Shown: positions 53,596 through 64,000 of the stretch, piece after piece | Layout of the letters: the number at the start of each line of letters is the position of its first letter | Position numbering within the stretch: position 1 is the stretch's first letter | Source: Cordylochernes scorpioides | Taxonomy: Eukaryota; Arthropoda; Arachnida; Pseudoscorpiones; Chernetidae | Reading direction: 5' to 3' | DNA length: 64,000 nucleotides | Assembly (NCBI GenBank): GCA_030710605.1 | Contig: CP092863.1 | Span: 121,632,203 to 121,696,202, forward strand | Program-made: the position numbers and the translations under genes | Notes under the pieces: model-generated | What the model saw: the letters and a program-made list of their open reading frames with translations, nothing else | The model's database searches: none | Told to the model about the DNA's origin: nothing

Positions 53596-54091
53596 ATGGT
53601 AATTTAAACCAACAACCCCATATTGTATATAACTTATAACAAGATTTTCATGTTGTATATTTTGAAACACATCTGTTAAATGTAATGTACTTTGTACAAA
53701 CTGAGGATAAATAAATAAAACTCTGTAATAGATTAAGAGTTGAGCTAACGCAGAGATCGAGCATATAGCAGTACCAAAACAACAAGGTCTAAAGAAGGAA
53801 ACTGCCACGGCGCCAGTGTACAATTTCACCAGACGATCCAGGCCCCTCTCGCATGTGCTATAATGCAATACTTCCTTTCTCGCAAAATATACAGTCACTT
53901 GGCAGTCAGTTCACCATCTGCGTGAGCCCACGTCGGTTGTTACCAAGGTCCTTCTCATCCACCATGTAGTCAGTAAGAACTCTTCTATCTCTCCATCTTT
54001 CGCTCCTAGCTCAACTTTTATCTGTTCACAGAACTTTCTTAGTGCAACTGTGTCTTCGTTTTTTGTGTGGACATCCCCAAGCCTTCCACTC
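53596..54091 (+). repeat. LTR-like direct repeat, left copy (element X)
   Basis: ATGGTAATTTAAACCAACAA up to CCTTCCACTC matches 57469-57993 nearly throughout. It contains AATAAATAAAACTCTG and a conserved GTCAGTTCACCATCTGCGTG block. The TATA segment present in the other copy (57772) is deleted here. Confidence 0.72.
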
Positions 54092-57000
54092 AAACGACCA
54101 AGCAATCTCTCCCCCACAAGAGATATTTAAGGAGCAAACGCCGCCCCAAGGGACCTCCGCAGACCCGCTAACAGATCGCCAACGCCGGGAGCAAGCTGTG
54201 TGACCACCCCAACGACACAGTCGAAATTCCCGCAAGTCATGGAAACCGAAGATCAGAGTGGCGCAAACTCTGTGAGAAATTCACCATCTTCGACCTGACA
54301 TCGTTGAGACAATGCTCAAAGCAACAAGCCAAACAACTTTTCAGAAGTTACAAGCTTCTACAAGCTTTACATGGAGCGACTTCCACGTCAGCAAGAAAAC
54401 AACCAGATATCAAGATTCCTGACTGAACATTCATCACCCAATTGTAAGTTTTTGAAAAACCTACCTTAACTTTATCCTCACGTTCACAACTTGATTCAAC
54501 ATAAATTTTGTATTTATATTTTCACTTTAAGCATTTTAAAATCAATTTTTACCTTTTTATATCATTTTTTATTCAATTTTTAAAACTTTTACATTCTCAT
54601 TTATCAAATTTACTTTAATGTTAATCAAATATAAAATATCAATTCATTACTTTCAAATTTATTTTTAAAAAATCTTCAATCACACATTTTTACTAATTTA
54701 CTAATCTTACATGCCTTTCTTAAATTCACCTAAAATGGCATCATCAAAATCTACAACTTAAAAAAAATCATTATTAATACTTTTAAAAATCTCTCATTCA
54801 TCATAATTCTAAACTTATTTTAGTTTTTCTTATTAGTTATCGTTATACCAAAACACCCATTTCTTAATCAAATACTTAAAAATTTTCAAAAATAATTGTC
54901 ATATTCACCATTTACACTATATGCCCCAATTCAAATTATTCTTGTCACTATCACGATATTTTCTTTTTAAAATAATCATTTTAGCTACCATATTCAACGA
55001 TAAAAAATCAATTTTTAAATATAAATTGACATAGGTGAAACGCATTTTTTTTTAATTGAAAAAAATTGCAAGATACAATATCTTCAAAATCACAACTAGA
55101 AAAATAACTGCCCTTACCCAAAACAACATTTTATTCTAACATGGATACACTCCCTCGTCTCTTCATTTTAAAGGCATAATTAATCGACCATACGTCTCTC
55201 TCCACAAAATAAACAACACCCTCTCACATCACTTTCTCCAATTGGCAACAATTATTAGTGCGCGACTTAACACACAAATCCAATTTCGAGCCACACGAGC
55301 TCCATAATGTCGCCACACTAAACACTCAAAATATTTCACATTAAACGTGCCATATCCACTAACAGTCAAAAATTATCGATGTGTTGCATACAACCACCAC
55401 CCATGACTTTATTAAATTTGTTATTCATGGTGAAACAGGTTAGATTTTATACCAAGCTAAGACTTCACGTGACACCTTTTCATTCACATTTCTCACTTCG
55501 TGTCACAGTGCCACACCACAAAACTTTTTCACTTTTCAGGCCAAAGACGCCTTCATTCCTGTGACACATTTCACCTCAAAGAGTGTCCACGTCGAAATTC
55601 GCACCTTTCACAGATATATAATCTAAAATCACTGAATAACATTTTAATAAGTCCGCAACAACGTCGAAACACAACAACTACGAACATTGAGAAAACTATA
55701 TTTTCAAATAAGCAAGAAAATTGCCAACTCAACAAAAGAAGAAAGTTTCAAGTGAAGGACAAAAATAAACACCCCGCACGTGTGAACCCCAGTAAGAGGA
55801 TTCCCGAATCTATTTCAGTTACATATCCCCCATTCAACGTCCTCCATCCCTCACAAAGCTATCAATTTGACCGCCATGATCATGTGATCGCCATTTCTTT
55901 TAAACAAATGTTTCAAACCAACCATTTAGATTTCTTCGAGAATCTCACAAATCTCACCAACGCCTTAATCACAACACACAACACAGCATATATTAAACAT
56001 TTTACATGTTAATTGATATCACCAATTAAAACAACTTGGTTAAGTCTGATCTAGACTTTATAACGCGAAAGAGAAATCATTCTCTACATACCAGCATTTT
56101 GGACAAACGAATAAATCATTTCACTTATTCCCACTTCAGAGAGTCGTAAAAACACCAATGTTTACTAAAGGGATATGATCTAGTTACACACCACAGTTGT
56201 AACTTCTATTCAAGAGACAATTTTTATTCAATTTTCCACTACTCAACATTTATCCAATCATTAATAATCTTTAATTATATTCTAATTTTTGTATAGAATC
56301 TTAAATAATTATTTTTATTTTTACCTTTCAATTATATAATAAATTTTAGTCCAACTTTATTTTCAAAAATAATAATAATAATCAAATTTACTTTTATTTT
56401 TCATGATATTATTTTAGTATTGCAAAACATTTAATTGTTTCAAAAACTATTTTTATTTTCTTAATTATTATATATTTTCAAATATTACATGTTTGATTTT
56501 GTCCACTTACACTTTTTTTACCCGCAATCATATTTCTATATTTTTTATTCAATATATTTTATATTTGTTAGAATAGCTTTATTATATGACAATGTCTATC
56601 ATCAACTATCGGGCATCTACAACAATCGTTTTCAACAATCATATTCTTTAACCATTTCCCTATACTTTATTAGAACTATCTTTTTCAGACATTGCTTCAC
56701 TTCATTGTAGAAAAACGACAGCACTGCTTGACAATTTTTATTTTATTTCGTATTCCAACAAACTCTTTGAACACAGTTCCCCAGATTTACAAATCTCAAC
56801 TTTTGGCCTGAACACACACTTCAAAAATTCATTTCAATCATCCGCAGAGAACATCACCAACGCATGCAAAAAGCGTTCACTTTTTTCAACTTTCAATTTT
56901 TTTTTTCAGCTCTAGCGGACCACAATCAACCTTTGATTTCATGTCAAGTCAGATCACCTACTGTCGCTACAATTCTACTTATCGCATGGCTCTACCACCC

Positions 57001-57468
57001 CTTTCAATCATATTAATAAACAACTTTTCTTCAACAACTTTTCAACCCAATAATCCTAAAATTGTGACAAAGCACTGTAACCCTTATACAGGATCGCAAG
57101 TGAAACATTGCCAAGGAAGACGCTCAAGTCTATATCCTCGCTTTGCACCTGGATCTAAGTATTTGGTTCACATGTGCACTCCTAACAATTGCATATTCTT
57201 CAACTACTAACCCTTTCCAACGCCCGCCAATATTCTCTTAGAATGTGAATTTTTTGTCATCATTTTATTTTAATCATCATTTTTTAAAAATCAAACAAAA
57301 ATGTCATTTTTATTTCACTTTTATATATCCAAACAAATCATCTTGTTATAGCCCTTTTTAACCATCACAGTTTAAATTAATTAAAAGAAATTTTAATTAC
57401 TTACCTGTGTTAGAGAGGCTTTACCCGCTTAAACCCGGATAAACCCTTTCACTCCCGGGGCCCATCTA
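54092..57468 (+). mobile_element. Non-coding core of LTR-type element X, G-poor
   Basis: A GC-richer start (54092-54443, with AGTGGCGCAAACTCTGTGAG and a short gag-like open stretch) is followed by GTAAGT at 54445. Then come about 3 kb made almost only of A, T and C on the plus strand. Open frames such as 55500-56012 follow this bias and show no motif. The stretch around 54500-54740 is homologous to the reverse of 63340-63600. It looks like a large retrotransposon derivative without enzymes. Confidence 0.55.
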
Positions 57469-58105
57469 TGGTAATTTAAACCAACAACCCCATATTGTAT
57501 ATAACTTATAACAAGATTTTAATGTTGTATAATTGAAACACATCTGTAAATGTAATGTACTTTGTACAAACTGAGGATAAATAAATAAAACTCTGTAATA
57601 GATTAAGAGTTGAGATAACGCAGAGATCGAGCATATAGAAGTCCCAAAACAACAGGGTCTAAAGAAGGAAACTGCCACGGCGCCATGGAACAATTTCACT
57701 AGACGATCCAGGCCCCTCTCGCATGTGCTGTAATGCAATACTTCCTTTCTCGGAAAAGGTATATAAAAGGCCCCCCGTCTTTAGCCAAATATACAGTCAC
57801 TTGGCAGTCAGTTCACCATCTGCGTGGGCCCACGACGGTTGTCACCAAGGTCCTCCTCATCCACCATGTAGTCAGTAAGAACTCTTCTATCTCTCCATCT
57901 TTCGATCCTAGCTCAACTTTCATCTGTTCACAGAACTTTCTTAGTGCAACTGTGTCTTCGTTTTTTGTATGGACATTCCCAAGCTTTCCACTCTGCCTCG
58001 ACCACGACAGCCTGTACTTTGTGAGAACTTTTAAAGGTCTTCCAAGGTGCAGAGAGGTACTGGAAAACTCCACATCCTGACTGTTCCTCTCGGTCAACAC
58101 AGTAT
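57469..58105 (+). repeat. LTR-like repeat, right copy (element X)
   Basis: It matches the left copy to 57993 and then continues. It includes a good TATA box GTATATAAAAGG (57760-57771) and conserved downstream sequence. It also forms the left arm of a fold-back structure with 58338-58982. Confidence 0.72.
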
Positions 58106-58337
58106 AGCGAGAGTTGACAGGGACTCACACCACAGATTAAGTCGACTGGATACCTCATCACATTTTTAGTCGACAAGATTTTACAAGAGTCAACAGAACC
58201 TCACAACACACATATATGTAATAATGTGTTGTGATCCTGTCGACTCTCTGTAATAATGTGTTGAAGTTCTGGTTGACTCTTGTAGTACCTCGTCGACTCT
58301 CGCTATAAGCTGTGGCAACCGAGGGTCAAACCTGTAG

Positions 58338-58982
58338 TAACCGAGAGGGACAATCAGGGCGTGGAGAGTTTTCCAGTACCTCTCTGCACCTTGTAGGACC
58401 TATAACAGTTCTCACAAAGTACAGGCAGTCGTGGTCGAGGCAGAGTGGAAAAGCTTGGGAATGTCCACACACAAAAAACGAAGCGACACAGTTGAAAGAA
58501 GGAAAGTTCCTTGAATAGATAAAAAAGACGAGCCAAGAGCAAGATGGAGCTAGAGTAGATTTCTTACTGTTTTACATGGTCGATGAGTTGGTCCTTGGAG
58601 ACGATAAGGGGTGACGCTGACCGAACGACTCACTGGCAGAATGGCTGTTGCTACGTGGGGTCCTATTTATACAACTCTTTGGACCAGGAAGGGAACCAGG
58701 AAGTATTGCCTTTCTGCGCGTGTCCGTTAATCGACACTGGCACCGGTCTGTCGGCTTCCCATCTATCTTTAGAAGTTACTTTGTGATTCTCTCAATCTTG
58801 CTTTTAACTCAGTTTTTAATCTATTATATAGTTTTATTTATTCATCCTCAGTACATTACATATGGTGATGCAAGGAGACATGTCAATTATGCGTATAATT
58901 ATTTATAGATGTGTTTTTATATACAATCATGTCAATCTTGTTATAAGTATTATATAATATAGGGTTATTGGTTTAAATTATC
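58338..58982 (-). repeat. Inverted LTR-like copy
   Basis: Reverse complement of 57469-58105 with considerable divergence: CTCTGCACC and AAAGTACAGGCAGTCGTGG at one end, GGGTTATTGGTTTAAATTA at the other. The loop between the arms (58106-58337) repeats GTCGAC and GTTGAC motifs and is itself nearly palindromic around 58210. Confidence 0.75.
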
Positions 58983-59004
58983 ATATATATATATAAATAT
59001 ATAT

Positions 59005-59194
59005 ATATTAAAAATGACATATCCTGACCAGGAGCAACATGTGCTTTACAGAAGGCAGAGCGCCATCTGGTTGGGTTGGCCAAATATCAGGGAACAGGCT
59101 AAATCAATGTTTAGTTGATTTCTGTTCCACCAGATGGCGCTCTGCCTTCTGTAAAGCAAATGTTGCTCCTGGTCAGGATATGCCATTTTTAATA
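59005..59194. mobile_element. Palindromic MITE
   Basis: CATATCCTGACCAGGAGCAA at the left is mirrored by TTGCTCCTGGTCAGGATATG at the right. GCAGAGCGCCATCTGG is mirrored by CCAGATGGCGCTCTGC. The arms are about 75 bp with a short loop. There is no coding content. Confidence 0.88.
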
Positions 59195-59262
59195 TTGATT
59201 TCAACACCTGATCTTTTTATCTTCTATTTTTTCTTTAGCTTTTTCATATACATATATATATA

Positions 59263-59750
59263 TGTAGTAATCCCGAAGTGGAATGTGCTGGGCAGTCGTG
59301 GTAGTGGGTGTGTGATGGGATTCCCGCACTGGGACAGCAAGAGACAGAGGCAGGTCTAGATGGTAACTCCAAGAAGGTAGAGGCAGACCACGGACGAAGG
59401 CAAGTCGGACCACGGGCGCCGCGGATGCCTACATCGCGGATAGGGGTGAGAGACCCGACCGTATAACGGCGTGGCTCTGAAAACAGCTAACTGAACAACT
59501 TTTGTCCCAATCTTGGGGGGCTTTTATATGAGACGCTCGCAGATGGCGGCGAGTTCTGATTGGCTCCCGTAATCACGCCACCTGTCAAGCGCTGGGTTAT
59601 TAATTATGTCTGGCCACCTGTTCGGCCACCTGCTGACAGGGGAATGAACTCATTATCATAAACACCTGTTCGTCTGGTCCATGGCGTCGTCTGGAATACC
59701 TCTACCTCTTTGCTTTATTGTCACTTCCATTGTTATACAAGGTCGATACA
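59263..59750 (-). repeat. LTR-like direct repeat, left copy (element Y)
   Basis: TGTAGTAATCCCGAAGTGGA and the next 100 or so bases are identical to the window end at 63882-64000. The full length is estimated from the GC-rich stretch. On the minus strand it has CATATAAAAGCCCCCC near 59530, like the TATA segment of element X. Orientation is inferred from this. Confidence 0.65.
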
Positions 59751-62700
59751 TATTTTATATAGATATGGATTTATGATAAATATCAGAAGGAGGTTGTGAT
59801 CTATATAGTTCAAAATATACTACAGAATGTGTCCCCGGTGATGAAGGTTTGGTTGGGGGAATGACATGTAATGAATGATAACCTAACAAACCAATTATAA
59901 AAAAAATAAAATAAATAATTTGTATACAAATTAGTTAAAATTATTATAAAGTTACAAGTTAAAAGGAGAAAGATGTTGTAAGGGTGGTGTATCAATAAAA
60001 ACGTACAAAATAAATGATAAAAGATTAAGAGAAGGTATATAATACAAAATGGTAACTATGGTAAAATGAATCGTACAAGGAAAGTAATATCTTATTGTAT
60101 TAAAGATGAGAGAAAAAAATGAAGTTAGTTTATTGACTGAACTTATAATGTGACGCTAAGGTTGAAAAAGGGAAAGGGGGTATCTGAGCATGTTTCTGCA
60201 AAGTAATATCCCAAGCATCCTGCAATGCAATGCGAACTTGCTTAAGTGAGGCATTGTTTTCATTAACAGAAGGCCTAAGATATTCCGTCTGCATCATTAG
60301 CTCAGACAGTGGAAAGAGGTGGGAAGATTGATGGAGGTAAAGGGGAGAGGTAGAGGTAAGAGGGATCCCTGTTGTCCATAATGATTATGCCCGGTTGAAT
60401 TGTGAAAAAAAAAATGAAAAGTTGAAAAAATGATGAATTGATATGATGCGTCGGGCGATGAGAAAAAAAATAAAAATATCGCGCTGGATATCCTGAAATC
60501 ATTATCGGGAATGGTATAGCGAGGAAGGATTGTTCCAGTCGGATTAATCAATGAAAAAAAAAACAAAAATGTTCGGCGAACTGGAATCCCTTGGAAGGTT
60601 GGAGGTTTGAAGGATGCGGAAAAGGAGAGGTGGGTGTAAGAGAATTATTGCTGTCAATTTTGATTGTATCCGGCTTGTGTGGTGAAAAAAAGTTGAAAGA
60701 TGAAAAGATGATGAGCCGGACGATGAGAGAAAAAAATAAAACCTAACTGGGTCTCCTGAGCTCACTGTTGGGAAATGTACAGCGAGGAAGGGTCTTCTAG
60801 TTAGTTAATCAACAAAAAAAAAGAAAATGGCTGACGAACAATAATCTCTTGATGGCTGTAAAAAGTTGGGAGGAAAGGTTCATGGGATAGAGTTAGAGGT
60901 TGTAAGGGAAGCGTCAAAAATAACATTTTGAAATCTACAAAGAAAAATAAAATGATAAATGTTTTATCTGTTTAAGAAATATTATAAATATTGTTAGGTG
61001 TACGTTTTTTAAAATGGTGCCTAAAATAGTTGAAGTTGTAAAATGCTAAGTCTGAACATGATGAGAGAAAGAGAAAATAAAAATATTAAAGGTAATAATA
61101 TATAAAGGGTTGGTTGGTATTTGATGGCATTAATTTTGATGGTTAATAAACAAAATGATATCATCGATTAATAGTGAAATGTTTTATCTACATCTGTAAG
61201 TTGAAAAGCAAAGTCCAACACCACAAAACTAGGTAAACTGTAAGTCTATTTACAAATAAATGAGAGAAATGCTAGCAAACCTATTAAATGAGAAATAATT
61301 TGGGGCACAAATTAGTTACTAGAATAAAAATAAAGATAAAGGGGAGTAGTGGGGACACATTGATATAATATTATAAAACTACAAAAAATATATAAGAGGA
61401 GTACATAGGAAGGATAAATTTAAAGTAAACACACACAATAGCGAAAGCAAATATTTGGGAAAGTTGGTATACTAGTTACAGTTTTTTGTTACTTAAGGTG
61501 CCTTGAATATTTACAACATAGTTTCAGGGATGTAATACAGGAAGGAGGGGAAGTAGAGGTAATAAAAGTAGAATTAAAATATAAAAGAAAATTGACTTAA
61601 GTAAAAGGTTTGCGATAGGTAATGACGCAGTGAGGAATAAAGGAAGAAGGTCTGAATTGGTTTCTGCAAAGGACATCTCAGGAGTCCTGCCCTGCAATAC
61701 GAGCTTAGAAGCGAAGTATTGTTTTCAGGGTTCAGCAATCTCAAGATGTTCTGTAAGTAGCATTAGGTCAGATGGGCAAAAGGCTTGAAGATCGAAGGAG
61801 AGGTAGGTAATGGGAGAATACGGGAAAGAAATCTTTTCTGAGAGAGGTTAAAAAGAGATGGTGGCTCAAGAGCTGCGCTGCTGTCGGTGATTGAGCTCGA
61901 CCAGATGAAAAATAAAATTAAACGAAAAATGAGTGGGCGCATCGTGCTGGTGATGGCCTGGGTCGAGCGTTAGAGAAAAAAAAATATCGCTGGTAACCCA
62001 AGCTCTCCGTGTGGAATTAACATGGGGAGGAAGAGTGTACCAGGTCGATGAATCATTAAAAAATAAAAATTAAAAAATGTTGACGAGCAGGAGTCTCAGG
62101 AACCGTTGAAGAGGTTAAAGGATGGAGGTAGATTGTGAAAACAGGGCTCGACTGTTGCCATTGATTGATTGAACCCGGGTTTGAGGAAAAAAAAGAATGA
62201 AATAAAGAATGCTGGGACGGCGACCTGGGTGTAAATTAAAAAAAGTCGACAAACAGGAACTCTGCGATGGACGAGGGCTGGTTAGAACGAAGGCATAGCA
62301 GGCCAATGGAAAATGATCAAGAGACGAGAGAAGCATGGAAGGCCTATAATTGAATGATTGACAGGTAAGAGTGTTGAAGTAGGAAGGACTATCTCTGCTA
62401 ATGATGGATGCTAATGATGTAACAAGGTCATTCCACCCCTTTAGAAGTAGGGAGGGAAAAGACGAAGTAGAAAAAACAATTAGGGGGAGATCAGTGCGTC
62501 CTTGATTTGTTTGTCGTTGGGATGAAGATTGGAATTAATTGTTCTTTAATGTAGGCCAAGATGACGTCTCATATGGTGTCATGTACAGGATCGATTTTTA
62601 GAGATGGTGGGGACCTAATTTTTAAACGGGGTTGACAAAAACGATAAACTATCCTATAACATTATAAAAATAAGGTTTGCTATAAAAGGGATTTTATATA

Positions 62701-63881
62701 ATTTTCCTATCCGTTTTAATCTGGCAGGTTCCTCTGTTAGAAGGATATTAACTTTAATCTGTAATATTGAAATCGTGGGTGTGAATAATTGGGAAAAGGT
62801 AGGCTATAAAAGAATTATTTAATTAACTAGTGTATAAATAAATGTGTTATGAATATGCGAAATGTGTTAATGGGATATGGGATATGCGAGAGGAATTAAA
62901 ATTGATGTGAACAATGTAGAAGTGCGAAATAAAAATGTATTTAGTACGTGAATAACAATTTAACACAGGCAGGAATGAAATGCAATGGGATATGGAAATT
63001 TTATGGTATGTTATTTAGTTTTCGCATATTACATTTATAGTTGTATTTGTAATTGTGGGGAAAATGGGAGGCACATTTTGAGATGAGATTTTTTAAAATT
63101 GATATTTATAAAAATACAAATCTAGGACTAGTTTTTTAAAACTTTTAAATATTGAGAAATATCAATTGGAATAGCAATAGGTCAAGTAAAATAAAGAGTG
63201 TAATAAATTTAATTATTAATATTATGGCTATAAATAAGGTATTAAAAAAAAACACACACAAATAAGTTTAGAAAATATGATTCGAGTAATTAAAATATAA
63301 TATGATTTTTTATGTAATATTGAGAGTTGCATATTTGGATAATGCCATTTTAGGTGAATTTAAGAAAGGCATGTAAGATTAATAAATTGGCAAAAATGCG
63401 TGATTGAATATTTTTAATAATAAAATTGAAAATGATTAATTAAAATTTATAATTTGATTAAAATAAAGTAAAAATGATAAATGAGAGTATGAAAGTTTTA
63501 AAAATTGAATAAAAATGATATAAAAAAGGTTATAATTGATTTTAAAATGCTTAAGGTGAAAATATAAGAATAAAATTTATGGGGAAAATGGCAGAAACAA
63601 ATTTAAAGTACCTTGAAATGGCTGATGCTGACTGGAGTTGATCTCTGGAGATGGCTGTTTGGAAGAAGGCTGCTTGTTGCGTGTGATCCGTCGAAAGAGG
63701 AGATGAGGGCTTCCTCCGCACGAGGCACGGCGAGTCCCCGAATGGCGTCTGTTAGGTGGCTTTCTAGGTCTTCGCAGTGGGGCTGCATGTTGGTGAGGGC
63801 ATCCGCGACGTAGTCGTCCCTGACCTCGGTCATCCTCTGCATGCTGCTGTCCTCAGTTATCCTGTCGACTTTAACGGGTTC
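59751..63881 (-). mobile_element. Core of LTR-type element Y, C-poor on plus strand
   Basis: About 4 kb with very little C on the plus strand, so it is G-poor on the minus strand like element X. The end at 63340-63600 is homologous to the X core in reverse. A minus-strand open frame at 63603-63959 starts inside the LTR-like repeat; its protein (TNMQPHCEDLESHLTDAIRG and so on) is not recognised but could be a gag remnant. Internal pieces near 60370-60560, 60650-60790 and 61870-62060 look like old tandem copies of one another. No enzyme domain is seen. Confidence 0.55.
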
Positions 63882-64000
63882 TGTAGTAATCCCGAAGTGG
63901 AATGTGCTGGGCAGTCGTGGTAGTGGGTGTGTGATGGGATTCCCGCACTGGGACAGCAAGAGACAGAGGCAGGTCTAGATGGTAACTCCAAGAAGGTAGA
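63882..64000 (-). repeat. LTR-like direct repeat, right copy (element Y, cut by window)
   Basis: 119 bases identical to 59263-59381. The copy continues past the window end. Confidence 0.72.

Noticed and set aside
55500-56012. 170-residue open frame
   Set aside because: Lies in the G-poor core where stops are biased. No domain, no homologous open frame in the reverse copy that I could see.

Overview
This window looks like AT-rich, intergenic nuclear DNA of an animal, most likely an arthropod. That placement is an inference from the transposon types: mariner, Tc1-like, HTH/DDE transposases of an arthropod-common kind, Helitrons, an I/R1-type LINE, Gypsy, and hammerhead-ribozyme retroelements. 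I found no host protein-coding gene I would defend. The only credible host-type gene is one tRNA-Gly(GCC) at 49720-49790 (minus strand). Nearly everything else is mobile or repetitive DNA, much of it nested.

Layout. (1) 1-7533 and 24741-31634 are the two arms of a giant inverted repeat of about 7 kb each. They carry the same Helitron, SINEs, ribozyme elements and MITEs in mirror order. They differ in length mainly because a 92-bp minisatellite has about eight copies in the left arm and about one in the right. The left arm ends exactly at a 100-N assembly gap (7534-7633), so a mis-join must be excluded. (2) The spacer, 7634-24740, holds minisatellites: a 118-bp unit in four arrays and both orientations, derived from a Tc1-type MITE, and a 53-bp unit in about 40 copies. 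It also holds a tandem 338-bp element with hammerhead ribozymes, SINEs, a Helitron and palindromic MITEs. (3) 31801-32172 is a Helitron. It is followed directly by a 16.6-kb structure (32177-48785) bounded by about 420-bp terminal inverted repeats and TA dinucleotides. Nested inside are an apparently intact LINE with two open frames (32690-37481), a broken HTH/DDE transposase split by a 1286-bp mariner, a dead LINE fragment, and a degenerate Gypsy element that is itself split by a DD41D Tc1/mariner-type element. (4) 48.8-53.6 kb has Helitron, tRNA-Gly, small MITE pieces, a palindromic ribozyme-element remnant, a mariner 3' fragment and some sequence I cannot assign. (5) 53.6-64 kb has two related LTR-type elements facing each other. 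Their cores are non-coding and strongly strand-asymmetric, G-poor on one strand. A fold-back pair of LTR-like sequences and a palindromic MITE lie between them.

The most interesting signal is a family of 338-bp retrozyme-like repeats. Six copies across the window keep a hammerhead ribozyme: a CUGANGA core, a hairpin stem II, GAAA, and a palindromic minimal stem III. One locus is a tandem array with two ribozymes exactly 338 nt apart, flanked by a 13-bp direct repeat, as expected for self-cleaving RNA that retrotransposes. A second, more decayed hammerhead-like family of Penelope type is also present. No biochemical activity can be proven from sequence alone.
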